A stretch of DNA of 54,838 bases from an uncultured Chitinophaga sp. Lineage in GTDB: Bacteria > Bacteroidota > Bacteroidia > Cytophagales > Cyclobacteriaceae. Positions 7,006 through 14,907 of the stretch are shown in pieces (position 1 is the stretch's first letter; each line of letters starts with the position of its first letter). The DNA is taken from assembly GCA_902168205.1 (NCBI GenBank), contig CABHOK010000010.1:1-54838 (forward strand), given 5' to 3'. The position numbers were made by a program, and so were the translations under genes. Under the pieces are notes generated by a model. It made no database searches and was not told where the DNA came from. It was given only the letters and a program-made list of their open reading frames with translations.

Positions 7006-7111
7006 AGTCGAAGCATAGCCTCCATTTCGGGACTATGCGTTTTTGAAAAGCTGCTGTTGCTAAGTGTGTGCTTCCGCCAGAGTCTCCGAGGCGGGAGACT
7101 CTTCGGAGACT
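7006..7111 (+). repeat. L repeat copy L4
   Basis: Starts AGTCGAAGCATAGCCTCCA and ends CTTCGGAGACT. Hairpin A carries two changes in one arm; hairpin B is AGAGTCTCCGAGGCGGGAGACTC-like and intact. It begins 9 bp before the stop codon of the gene at 7120-7476. Confidence 0.85.
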
Positions 7112-7119
7112 TCTAAAGA

Positions 7120-7476
7120 TTAACACATCCAGAATTTTTTCTTTACAAAGTCAATCAGCGAAGGTCCTTCACATCCGTTGGCTTCCTCAGCGTCTTTATC
7201 GTGAGGGTTTCGCGCGATGATATACTTGCCAGTTTTTTTATGTTTCATTATTACTCCGGCTTCGAGTATATCTCCTTTTTTGCCTGTTAGATTACCAGTT
7301 CCGTTGTGAATTACTTTGATAGAATCTCCTTTGATGATTACGGTGCAGTTGGCGCCATTTGATTTACCTCCCCATTCTGCGAAAGCTATATCATAAGTAT
7401 AGGTTCCGCTCTTGGGAATTTGACCGCTTGCAATAGTGGCGGAGAGGAGAAGTGTTAATAAAATCGTTAAGCGCAT
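7120..7476 (-). CDS. Small exported protein, unknown
   Basis: Starting at 7476 gives 118 residues with signal peptide MRLTILLTLLLSATIASG. The mature domain reads IPKSGTYTYDIAFAEWGG, then a compact beta-rich core (CTVIIKGDSIKVIHNGTG) and ends EANGCEGPSLIDFVKKKFW. Three cysteines could allow a disulfide in the periplasm. An in-frame start at 7491 would add five residues; the shorter start gives a more standard signal. No family recognised. It stands alone between repeats S6 and L4. Confidence 0.65.
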   Translation of the reverse strand: MRLTILLTLLLSATIASGQIPKSGTYTYDIAFAEWGGKSNGANCTVIIKGDSIKVIHNGTGNLTGKKGDILEAGVIMKHKKTGKYIIARNPHDKDAEEANGCEGPSLIDFVKKKFWMC

Positions 7477-7505
7477 ATATAGTATAAACAAATTTGAAGG
7501 CTGGC

Positions 7506-7727
7506 TTAGGGTATAATTACTTGAACTATTCTGCTACTAAGCATCAGAGTCCCGGCGGCCGGTGACTCTGATGGGGACGTAAGTTCATCATTAAATTTTA
7601 TACCTAATTCTTTTTCTGTTCTTTCAATCTGTTCATGTGTTGCAGAGGGCCGAAGGATTGTAGGAAAGCGGTAACCTATCTCTGTTTGCTTTTTAACTAT
7701 TCTCTTAAAGCAGTCTGTAATTGTCAT
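7506..7727 (-). pseudogene. SMI1/KNR4-family protein truncated by repeat S6
   Basis: The first 37 or so residues (MTITDCFKRIVKKQTEIGYR... with HEQIERTEKELGIKFNDEL) match the N-terminal helix and strand of SMI1/KNR4 (SUKH) proteins, which are usually 130-200 residues and often act as immunity proteins to nuclease toxins. Directly after NDEL the frame runs into repeat S6, which encodes TSPSESPAAGTLMLSS and a stop. The remaining roughly 100 residues of the domain are missing. Whether the short fusion is made is unknown. An upstream in-frame ATG at 7763 is less likely. Confidence 0.7.
7541..7573 (+). repeat. S repeat copy S6
   Basis: The cleanest short copy: arms CATCAGAGTC/GACTCTGATG, inner CCGG/CCGG, three-base loop and a single bulged base. 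Preceded by ATTACTTGAACTATTCTGCTA, shared with S5 and S8. It has replaced the 3' part of the SMI1/KNR4 gene. Confidence 0.85.
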
Positions 7728-7811
7728 GTTAATTTTAACGTTAAAGTATCGATATAGGAACACCTTTACTTATATGAGTATTTATAAATGTATACATCTA
7801 TACTCCGCTGA

Positions 7812-7922
7812 TGTCGGAGCATAGTCTCCGTTTCGGGACTATGCGCTTTTGAAATGCTGCCTGGAGCTAAGTCTGTTCTTCCGCCAGAGTCCCCGAGGCG
7901 GGCGGAGGCTGGTGACTCTAAT
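7812..7922 (+). repeat. L/S chimeric repeat L5
   Basis: The left two thirds match L (GCATAGTCTCCGTTTCGGGA, spacer, CTTCCGCCAGAGTCCCCG); the right end switches to S-type sequence (GCGGAGGCTGGTGACTCTAA). The switch is at about 7898-7903, inside the shared CAGAGTCCC core. Confidence 0.8.
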
Positions 7923-7979
7923 GGGTATCATTTTTGGTTGGGTTATTAATATAATTACTTGAACGGTTTCACTACTAAG

Positions 7980-8004
7980 CATCAGAGTAGCGGAGGCCGA
8001 TGAC
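7980..8004 (+). repeat. S repeat copy S8, right arm deleted
   Basis: CATCAGAGTAGCGGAGGCCGATGAC followed directly by GGGGTGTCAAA; the TCTGAT of the right arm is lost. The flanks match S2 on both sides, so S2 and S8 are the most recently related pair. It lies 25 bp 3' of the PIN-like gene. Confidence 0.75.
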
Positions 8005-8028
8005 GGGGTGTCAAATGGATAGTTCCTA

Positions 8029-9009
8029 TTACTTCTCATCAAAATCTTTTGACTCGTCATCGGCAATGAACCCTATATTGGGAGGGCTAAAGCCGGATAC
8101 ATCAGGGGCTTGATACATATTCTGTCCATGAGCTATTGCGTTACGAATTCGATTATGGACAACGTTTTGGAGCGCTCTACTAGTGATTAACCATTGTTCA
8201 TATGGAGTTAATCCGGATACAAAAGGTTTTTCTACAATGTTTTGTTCTTCTTCAATCATTTCAGCGGTGACTGGTATTTGTGCCCATTTAAAAGCATCGC
8301 TCAGTTTATTTGTAATTTTTATCTTACGTTTATGGCTCACCCTTTCGCGAAATTCCAGTTGTAGCCAATCGTTCAAGTACATGCTATCTCCATAGACAAT
8401 TCCGAAATCCGTATCACGAGTAACAATGATAATATGCTTGTCTGTTCTTTTTGCACAATCAATAATCCATTCCCAATTAATAGAATCACCTATAGAATTG
8501 TCGCTTTTTTTGCGAGGAGGATAGCCCAACATAAAACGCTTGTTTGCTAATTCTCTAATTTTATCTTTTTGATCACTTTCTCTTGTTAAAATAAACTGGC
8601 TGTCAGTCCTAAAAACACGTTGAAGAGTTTGGTATACTTTATCATCTTTCACTGGATTTGTCAGAATTTTCTCAAGACGGTTTCTTAGTTTCTTTTGTTG
8701 TTCAAGAATTTTTGCTTGCGCCTTCTTAATCATAGCGGCCGGCTTTGCGTCAACCAGTACAGTGGGAACACTAGCTCCTGTATTAGACGACTTATTCGCT
8801 TCGTTGAATGCTTCAAGGATTACAGACTGCCGATTTTTTCGAAATTCCATTTCAACTTGGTCTGTGAGAATTAATACATCCTTATGTTTTTCGATTTCTG
8901 CCAGATATTTTAAGCTGATATTACTGCTCCTTATCCGGTAGAAGTCAAGAAGTATATTTGTATCTATGAAAATTAGAGCATCTAATTTTGGTGTGCTTTT
9001 CTTTGCCAT
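8029..9009 (-). CDS. PIN-like domain protein (DUF4935 type)
   Basis: A 326-residue cytoplasmic protein. The first strand FIDTNILLDFYR (13-25) supplies the first PIN Asp (D16); TDQVEMEF (49-56) the acidic helix; GDSINWEWII (174-183) and TRDTDFGIVYGD (197-208) the later carboxylates. These fit the DUF4935/PIN_8 group of predicted metal-dependent ribonucleases, longer than VapC toxins (about 130 residues). No antitoxin gene is adjacent. The C-terminal 100 residues are not catalytic and end in an acidic tail. It heads the co-oriented array; repeats S8 and L5 follow its stop. Confidence 0.75.
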   Translation of the reverse strand: MAKKSTPKLDALIFIDTNILLDFYRIRSSNISLKYLAEIEKHKDVLILTDQVEMEFRKNRQSVILEAFNEANKSSNTGASVPTVLVDAKPAAMIKKAQAKILEQQKKLRNRLEKILTNPVKDDKVYQTLQRVFRTDSQFILTRESDQKDKIRELANKRFMLGYPPRKKSDNSIGDSINWEWIIDCAKRTDKHIIIVTRDTDFGIVYGDSMYLNDWLQLEFRERVSHKRKIKITNKLSDAFKWAQIPVTAEMIEEEQNIVEKPFVSGLTPYEQWLITSRALQNVVHNRIRNAIAHGQNMYQAPDVSGFSPPNIGFIADDESKDFDEK

Positions 9010-9173
9010 ATTGCTAACGGTTACTTTTTCTTCGCATTTGAGTGAATAGTCTACTGTGCTACATTTTGAGCCACGCTTTCACATTTCCTCTGAACTCATT
9101 CTTGATTTAATTCCGAGGGTTTTTTAGAGCAAGGGAGGGACTAGAATCCTCATGCTTAAGATAATTTTATACT

Positions 9174-9599
9174 TTACTTTCCCCCCTCCAACATCTTCTT
9201 CAACAACGCAATCTTCTCATCCTTCTCTTTCAAAAGAGACTCATATAGTTTTTTATTCTCTTCGCTGAGGCGTTTGTTTTCTTTTACTTCGTTCCTATAC
9301 TCATCCAATGGATTGAAGGTGCATTGATATTGTTGTACAACGTTATTGGTAGCGCCTTCGTAATTATTCTGAATGTTATATAGTATAGATTCCTCACTAA
9401 AGTTCTTTATAGCATCCGAGGTGAATCCCAATGCTTTAGCCAAGCGATCGAGCGTAGTATCTTCAATATCCTCACTTTGCTCTAACTTGGAAACAGCCTG
9501 TTGGCTTATACCTAATTGCTCAGCCAACGTTTCTTGTTTTATACCGCGTAACTCGCGCAGGCGCGCTACTTTTCTGCCAATGTGAAGTTTATCTGTCAT
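9174..9599 (-). CDS. XRE-family transcriptional regulator with coiled-coil tail
   Basis: Starting at the ATG at 9599 gives 141 residues. Residues 8-62 form a Cro/C1-type helix-turn-helix (VARLRELRGIKQETLAEQLG, then ISQQAVSKLEQ as recognition helix). The C-terminal 45 residues (EVKENKRLSEENKKLYESLL) are a predicted coiled coil, probably for dimerisation. A TACATTTG -7 element overlaps the region just before the start, which would give a very short or absent leader. The spacer to the divergent gene at 9722 carries GTTG/CAAC half-sites, a plausible operator for autoregulation. Confidence 0.85.
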   Translation of the reverse strand: MTDKLHIGRKVARLRELRGIKQETLAEQLGISQQAVSKLEQSEDIEDTTLDRLAKALGFTSDAIKNFSEESILYNIQNNYEGATNNVVQQYQCTFNPLDEYRNEVKENKRLSEENKKLYESLLKEKDEKIALLKKMLEGGK

Positions 9600-9616
9600 A
9601 CTCAAATGTAAAAAAT

Positions 9617-9652
9617 AGTTGATTAGGTAAAAAACAACTTCATGGGGTTGTT
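9617..9652. promoter_or_regulatory. Candidate operator: GTTG/CAAC half-sites
   Basis: AGTTGATT, ACAACTT and GGTTGTTA lie within 36 bp between the divergent XRE and 9722 genes. They form two nested inverted pairs (AGTTG..CAACT and AACAAC..GTTGTT). The position suggests binding by the XRE protein; this is inference. Confidence 0.4.
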
Positions 9653-9721
9653 ATATACTTGGTGTGGTAGTGTGGCACACCCGGGGAGATTTGCTATTTG
9701 TGGCGTAAACCTTAATGTTAT

Positions 9722-10042
9722 ATGTCACATACAGATGAACGGATTGTTAGTGAGCGGTTGGCGGAGGCCTTTCACCATTTTATGTTATTTACTCCGCCGG
9801 AGCGGCTTAACCGGTGCCTGCGCACGTTATTGATTGAATATATAGGGCATAATAAAGACTTTCTGTCGCCTGAGTTTGATAGTTGGATGGATGATCTGTC
9901 GCTGTTATTCGGGTTGCTGGATGTAGCAGGGAAGGAAACGCGGGGGTGGTATGAGGCGGATGATGATGACAACGAAATCCAATTGCACAGAGGACTCAAA
10001 GAAGACGCAAAGGGGCACAGAGGAAATGCAGGAGGTATATAA
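9722..10042 (+). CDS. Small acidic protein of unknown function
   Basis: A 106-residue protein, start ATG at 9722. Residues 1-75 look like a compact helical domain (ERLAEAFHHFMLFTPPERLN, then FLSPEFDSWMDDLSLLFGLL), followed by an acidic stretch EADDDDNEIQ. The last 20 residues come from low-complexity DNA of the type ACTCAAAGAAGACGCAAAGG and GGCACAGAGG, so the C terminus may be unimportant or degraded. It diverges from the XRE gene and converges with rny across a strong terminator. No family recognised; a reading frame on the other strand is shorter and lacks protein character. Confidence 0.55.
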   Translation: MSHTDERIVSERLAEAFHHFMLFTPPERLNRCLRTLLIEYIGHNKDFLSPEFDSWMDDLSLLFGLLDVAGKETRGWYEADDDDNEIQLHRGLKEDAKGHRGNAGGI

Positions 10043-10043
10043 A

Positions 10044-10072
10044 AAATAAGCCCCGATAACCGGGGCTTATTT
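10044..10072. terminator. Bidirectional terminator between 9722 gene and rny
   Basis: A perfect 12-bp stem (AAATAAGCCCCG with its complement) and five-base loop, flanked by A-run and T-rich ends, between convergent genes. Confidence 0.85.
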
Positions 10073-10100
10073 CATAAACTATATAGCGAGTAACTATAGA

Positions 10101-11672
10101 TTACTTCGCGTACGCTACGCTGCGCATCTCGCGGATTACGGTAACTTTTACCTGTCCGGGATATTGCATGTCGCGTTCAATTTTCTGCGATATATCGAAG
10201 CTTAACTGGTTGGCGCGTTCGTCTGTTGCTTTCTCTGCATCTACAATTACGCGCAGCTCGCGGCCGGCTTGTATAGCATAGCACTTCTCTACGCCATCGA
10301 AGCTTAAACCAAGCTCTTCAAGTTCTTTCAAACGCTTAATGTATTGCTCCATTACTTCGCGTCTTGCCCCAGGGCGTGCACCGCTTATAGCATCGCAGGC
10401 CTGCACGATTGGCGAGAGTATACTCGTCATCTCAATCTCATCGTGGTGAGCGCCTATAGCGTTGCAGATTACCGGGTGTTCTTTATACTTCTGCGCCAGC
10501 TCCATACCTACTATAGCGTGTGGCTTCTCGAGTTCTTCGGGCCATACTTTACCTATATCGTGCAACAGGCCGGCACGTTTGGCTTGCTTCACGTTAAGAC
10601 CAAGTTCGCTGGCCATTATAGCGCAGAGGTTGGCAACTTCGCGTGAGTGTTGCAGCAGGTTTTGCCCGTATGATGAACGATAGCGCATGCGGCCTACCAT
10701 CCTTACCAGCTCAGGGTGCAAGCCATGTATACCTAAATCTATAACGGTACGCTCGCCAATCTCTACAATTTCATCTTCAATGTTCTTGGTAGTTTTTGCT
10801 ACAATCTCTTCGATACGTGCCGGGTGTATACGGCCATCTTGTACGAGGCGGTGCAGCGACAGGCGCGCGATCTCTCTGCGCACCGGATCAAAGCCTGAAA
10901 TGATAATCGCTTCCGGGGTGTCGTCTACTATAATTTCAACACCGGTGGCTGCTTCGAGGGCGCGTATGTTTCGTCCTTCGCGACCAATTACTTTACCTTT
11001 AATATCATCGCTCTCGATGTTAAAGATCGATACGCAGTTTTCTACAGCGTGTTCAGTCGCGGTGCGTTGAATCGTTTCAACAACAATCTTCTTGGCTTCT
11101 TTGGTAGCAGTAAGCTTAGCCTGCTCCATAATGTCTTTAATATAGCTTGAAGCACGGGTTTGTGCTTCATCCTTCAGCGATGCAATAAGTTGCTCGCGTG
11201 CTTCATCGGCTGTAAGCTTGGAGATGTTTTCGAGAACCTGAATTTTCTGCTGGTTGAATTTATCAAGTTCTTCCTTGCGTTTTTTAACATGCTCAAGTTG
11301 AGCCGCCAGGTCAGTACGGATGTCGTCAAGCTCGCCTTCCTTGCGTTTAAGACTTTCAATTTCTTTACTGAGCGTCTGTTCGCGCTGCTTGATCTTTTGT
11401 TCGTTGCTGATGATAACGTTCTTCTTCTTGTTTGCTTCTTCTTCAAACTCCGAGCGCATCTTCAGGATCTTTTCCTTTGCTTCCAGGATCCTGTCTTTCT
11501 TCAAATTTTCGGCTGCAATTTCAGCTTCTTTGATAATAAGCTTGGCGCGGTCGTCTGCGTCTTCCACATTCCTTTTCATTTTTTTGCTGGAAAGGATGGA
11601 CCCGATAACAATACTCAACACGATAGTTGCCACGATACTGCTGGCAATAACTATGACGTAAAAGAGAGACAT
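10101..11672 (-). CDS. rny: Ribonuclease Y
   Basis: A 523-residue membrane-anchored endoribonuclease that initiates mRNA decay. The order is canonical: N-terminal transmembrane helix (3-25), long charged coiled coil (30-200), KH RNA-binding domain with [10 protein letters not shown] at 226-235, and HD phosphohydrolase domain with HDIGK at 371-375 and GAHHDE further on. The C terminus ends [14 protein letters not shown] as usual. Family length is about 510-525, so it is complete. It lies 72 bp downstream of zapA on the same strand and ends at a strong terminator. Confidence 0.97.
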   Translation of the reverse strand: MSLFYVIVIASSIVATIVLSIVIGSILSSKKMKRNVEDADDRAKLIIKEAEIAAENLKKDRILEAKEKILKMRSEFEEEANKKKNVIISNEQKIKQREQTLSKEIESLKRKEGELDDIRTDLAAQLEHVKKRKEELDKFNQQKIQVLENISKLTADEAREQLIASLKDEAQTRASSYIKDIMEQAKLTATKEAKKIVVETIQRTATEHAVENCVSIFNIESDDIKGKVIGREGRNIRALEAATGVEIIVDDTPEAIIISGFDPVRREIARLSLHRLVQDGRIHPARIEEIVAKTTKNIEDEIVEIGERTVIDLGIHGLHPELVRMVGRMRYRSSYGQNLLQHSREVANLCAIMASELGLNVKQAKRAGLLHDIGKVWPEELEKPHAIVGMELAQKYKEHPVICNAIGAHHDEIEMTSILSPIVQACDAISGARPGARREVMEQYIKRLKELEELGLSFDGVEKCYAIQAGRELRVIVDAEKATDERANQLSFDISQKIERDMQYPGQVKVTVIREMRSVAYAK

Positions 11673-11744
11673 AAAAAAATTAGGGGTTATATATACTACC
11701 CCGGTATGCCGCCTTGGCTCAGAAAGTAATAGGAGTAAAGAAAA

Positions 11745-12035
11745 TTACAGAATGGATTGGGATACCAGGTGGTTGAGTTGATTTACTTTCTCAAACACAG
11801 TCTGGTCAATAACCTGGTGCGTTTCATCGGCTGCCATTTTATCTACCAGGCAATCGAACGCTACCATCGCTAGTAAGTCTTGCTTGTCATCTATCCCAAA
11901 TTGCTCCCGGTAAGATTTTAATTTCTCATTGATGAGTTTACCCGCCAGTCGTACCCGCTCTTCGTCAGATCGCTTCACCTTCATGGGGTATTCACGGTCG
12001 GCTATCTTTATTTTTATAGAAAGTTCCTCCATCAA
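11745..12035 (-). CDS. zapA: Cell division protein ZapA
   Basis: A 96-residue protein, MEELSIKIKIADREYPMKVK followed by RSDEERVRLAGKLINEKL, the strand-turn-helix start of ZapA, which binds and bundles FtsZ at midcell. The remaining helices form the dimer coiled coil. It is preceded by a coiled-coil gene 21 bp upstream and followed by rny, an arrangement often seen in Bacteroidota (from general knowledge). Confidence 0.9.
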   Translation of the reverse strand: MMEELSIKIKIADREYPMKVKRSDEERVRLAGKLINEKLKSYREQFGIDDKQDLLAMVAFDCLVDKMAADETHQVIDQTVFEKVNQLNHLVSQSIL

Positions 12036-12056
12036 TTTCTTACGGGGTTGCCTTTT

Positions 12057-12353
12057 TTATCTGCTTAAGTGAGCGATGCACTTGTCTATCTCACGAATGT
12101 ATTCGTCCACTTTTTTCTTCAACTCCAGAACACTTCCGTCTTCCGGGTTTAAATTATCCACAATTTTAGTGATTTTCAGTTGATTATGAAAACTGCTAAT
12201 TTGCTCATCGCGGACTTTAATTGCAGACTTCAGCTCCTGATTTTCGGCTTTCAGGTTCTTTATTTCCTCTTTCAGATTTTTGTGCTCGTTAACGAGCACC
12301 ACAATTTTTCGCTCTAACCCCGTAAGATTAGACTTTAAGAGTTCTTGATCCAT
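12057..12353 (-). CDS. Coiled-coil protein upstream of ZapA
   Basis: A 98-residue, nearly all-helical protein with heptad character over residues 8-60 (NEHKNLKEEIKNLKAENQEL) and a short C-terminal helix (VDEYIREIDKCIAHL). No membrane segment. The spacing of 21 bp and same strand as zapA suggest co-transcription and a role in division, functionally like ZapB, but there is no sequence-level proof of homology. Confidence 0.75.
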   Translation of the reverse strand: MDQELLKSNLTGLERKIVVLVNEHKNLKEEIKNLKAENQELKSAIKVRDEQISSFHNQLKITKIVDNLNPEDGSVLELKKKVDEYIREIDKCIAHLSR

Positions 12354-12472
12354 TTCCTTTCTTTTCGCCGAGGGCTGGGCCCCTTATAGCCGTTGGTAAA
12401 TTACAGTTATCGTTCGAAGCTGCAGTATAGCCTCCTATAGCTGCGCCCAATGCGTTGATCTATTGTAAAAAT

Positions 12473-14887
12473 TTACTTTCTGATAACAGCACCGAGCTTA
12501 TCCTCAAACGCTTTCATCAGGCGGTTCATTGTCTTATCGATCTCATCATCGGTAAGCGTTTTGGTTTCATCCAGCAGGGTAAAGCCAAGCGCATACGCCT
12601 TTTTACCTTGCGGGATATTCTCACCTTCGTATACATCAAACGCGATGATATTTTTAATGAGCCGCTTCTCTGTATTCAGTACTACGTTACTGATCTCGTT
12701 GAAGTTCACCTGCTTGTCGAGTACAAGCGACAAGTCACGCCTTACTTCAGGAAACTTTGCAACTTCTTTAATTACTAACTTAGGGTTTGCCGCCTGGAAA
12801 AGCAAGGATGTATTTAGCTCGGCATAAAATATTTCCTGCTTCACTCCAAAATCTTTCAGCAATGCAGGTTTTACTTTTCCGAGCTTGCCAATTTCTTCGT
12901 TACCCCTTAAAAGTTTAGAGCCATATTCCAGTAACTGATCTTTAATTGTCTCCTGTTTCACATTTGTAACCCCGCTCTTCTGCAATACATGTTGTACTTG
13001 CTGTGCCAGGTCGTAATACGTAACAGACTGCGTTTTATGTCGCCAGTTTTCCGTCTCAACATTGCCGGTCATGAACAGCACCAGGCGCTCTTCTTCGTTA
13101 TACTTGCCGGCTTCCTTATAGTATATCTTGCCGAACTCGTATAGCTTCAGGTCTTTCTGCTTCCGGTTAATGTTATATGCACATACTTCAAGACCGGTAA
13201 ACAACAAGGTTTGGCGAAGTATACCTTGCTCTTCGCTCAGTTTGTTCAATATCTCAACCGCTTCACCTTTAAAGGTAAGTTTGTTCTTTTCCTGGTATGA
13301 TTGGTTGGTAAGCGAGTTTGTCCATATCTCGTAAAACCCGTTGCCTACCAGCATTTCACCAACGCTGCGCTTATACTTGTCGATGCTCTTTACCGGGAAC
13401 TCGGCCAGGTAATCGGTACTTGCTGTATCCGAAAGTTCAATGTTGTTGAATCCGTAGATGCGTAGTATCTCTTCGGTTATATCGGCCTCCTGTAATACAT
13501 CTACACGATAAGGCGGAACGGATACAGTAAATGTATCGTCTGTCTTGCCGGTGATTTTAATATCCAATCGCTCGAGTATACCAAACATTTCATCGCGCGG
13601 TATAGCTTTACCGATAAGGCGATGAATGTTTTTGTCTTTTACTTCGAACACGCGGTTCTCAACCGGTGTCGGGTATATATCAATGATGTCGGAAGAGATT
13701 TGTCCTCCGGCAAGTTCTTTTACCAGTAATGCAGCACGCTTCAACGCATATACCGTAATGTTAGGATCGGTACCGCGCTCGAAACGGAACGATGCATCCG
13801 TCTTTAACTGATGATGCAGGGATGTTTTACGGATATAGTCAGCCGAGAAGTATGCACTCTCCAGGAATATATTCTTGGTATTTTCAGTAATACCTGACTT
13901 CGTTCCTCCAAATACGCCGGCTATACACATACCTTCCTGTGCATTGCAGATCATAAGATCGTTGGCAAGCAAGGTGCGCTCTTTGTTGTCGAGGGTAGTG
14001 AATTTAGATCCGGCAGGCAGTGTCTTTACAATTACTTTGCCTCCGGTTATCTGGTCTGCATCGAATGCGTGCATCGGTTGCCCGAATTCGTGGCAGATAT
14101 AGTTTGTTATATCAACAATATTATTGATGGGCGTGAGGCCGATCGACAGCAAACGGTTCTTCAACCAATCTGGCGATTCAGTAACTTTTATGCCGGATAT
14201 AGTGAGTCCGGAGTAACGCGGACAGGCTTCTTTGTTCTCAACTTCAACTGGTATAACCAGGTTCTTGTTATCTACTTTGAACGAATCAACCGAAGGCAGT
14301 TTTATAGCTCTGTTCTTCGAAGCTTTTATATCGCGCACTACACCAATGTGTGATGCAGCATCAGCACGGTTCGGTGTTAAACCGATCTCGAGTATATAGT
14401 CTGATTGAATGTTGAAGTACTGTGCCGCAGGTGTGCCGTTGGGTACATCGGTATTCAATACCATGATACCGGCATGACTTTCTCCTAAACCAACTTCGTC
14501 TTCAGCACAGATCATTCCTTCTGATTGCTCGCCACGAATCTTGGCATTCTTGATCGTGAACGGTTCGCCTTTGCTCGGGTATACCGTTGTGCCCGGCACG
14601 GCTACAACTACACGCTGACCAGCCGCTACATTGGGAGCACCACAAACAATAGGAAGAATTTTATCGCCACCAACATTAACTGTAGTAACTGAAAGTTTAT
14701 CAGCGTTCGGGTGTTTAGCACAGGTAATTACCGTACCGATCACCAGTCCCTTTAGTCCGCCTTTTACGGTTTCGTGCTCTTCAACTTTCTCAACTTCAAG
14801 TCCGGTAGAGGTAAGCACTTTTCCAATGTCCTCTGCCGATTCAGGGATATCGATGTATTCTTTCAGCCAGTTGTACGAAATGGTCAT
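12473..14887 (-). CDS. pheT: Phenylalanyl-tRNA synthetase beta subunit
   Basis: Starting at 14887 (MTISYNWLKEYIDIPESAED) gives 804 residues, the normal size. Domains in order: B1 start, tRNA-binding OB fold (about 40-150, VKGGLKGLVIGTVITCAKHP), B3/B4 editing region, B5 DNA-binding-like domain (RVFEVKDKNIHRLIGKAIP), catalytic-like core and C-terminal FDX-ACB anticodon domain (VAKFPEVRRDLSLVLDK). It charges tRNA-Phe together with PheS, which is not in this window. A leader hairpin at 14908-14926 precedes it. An upstream in-frame ATG at 14929 adds 14 unconserved residues. Confidence 0.97.
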   Translation of the reverse strand: MTISYNWLKEYIDIPESAEDIGKVLTSTGLEVEKVEEHETVKGGLKGLVIGTVITCAKHPNADKLSVTTVNVGGDKILPIVCGAPNVAAGQRVVVAVPGTTVYPSKGEPFTIKNAKIRGEQSEGMICAEDEVGLGESHAGIMVLNTDVPNGTPAAQYFNIQSDYILEIGLTPNRADAASHIGVVRDIKASKNRAIKLPSVDSFKVDNKNLVIPVEVENKEACPRYSGLTISGIKVTESPDWLKNRLLSIGLTPINNIVDITNYICHEFGQPMHAFDADQITGGKVIVKTLPAGSKFTTLDNKERTLLANDLMICNAQEGMCIAGVFGGTKSGITENTKNIFLESAYFSADYIRKTSLHHQLKTDASFRFERGTDPNITVYALKRAALLVKELAGGQISSDIIDIYPTPVENRVFEVKDKNIHRLIGKAIPRDEMFGILERLDIKITGKTDDTFTVSVPPYRVDVLQEADITEEILRIYGFNNIELSDTASTDYLAEFPVKSIDKYKRSVGEMLVGNGFYEIWTNSLTNQSYQEKNKLTFKGEAVEILNKLSEEQGILRQTLLFTGLEVCAYNINRKQKDLKLYEFGKIYYKEAGKYNEEERLVLFMTGNVETENWRHKTQSVTYYDLAQQVQHVLQKSGVTNVKQETIKDQLLEYGSKLLRGNEEIGKLGKVKPALLKDFGVKQEIFYAELNTSLLFQAANPKLVIKEVAKFPEVRRDLSLVLDKQVNFNEISNVVLNTEKRLIKNIIAFDVYEGENIPQGKKAYALGFTLLDETKTLTDDEIDKTMNRLMKAFEDKLGAVIRK

Positions 14888-14907
14888 AAGTCTGTTTATA
14901 AAAGTTA

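Noticed and set aside
120-8030. A CRISPR array
   Set aside because: Repeats are palindromic, far apart at uneven distances and separated by genes, with no short spacers and no cas genes.
120-8030. A standard integron
   Set aside because: No integrase or attI in the window, no clear core-site boxes, and two repeats inverted; kept only as a hypothesis.
7839-8066. A 75-codon minus-strand reading frame between the PIN-like and SMI1-like genes
   Set aside because: It runs through repeats S8 and L5 and overlaps the PIN-like gene; the peptide is repeat-derived and not protein-like.
8029-9009. VapC-type toxin of a toxin-antitoxin pair
   Set aside because: Far too long, and no antitoxin gene beside it; the XRE gene is 165 bp away upstream and not coupled.
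9772-9999. A 75-codon minus-strand reading frame opposite the 9722 gene
   Set aside because: Serine-rich, shadow-like composition; the plus-strand frame is longer and more protein-like.
11160-11729. A 189-codon plus-strand frame opposite rny
   Set aside because: Complement of the rny coiled coil; Phe/Leu-rich artefact.
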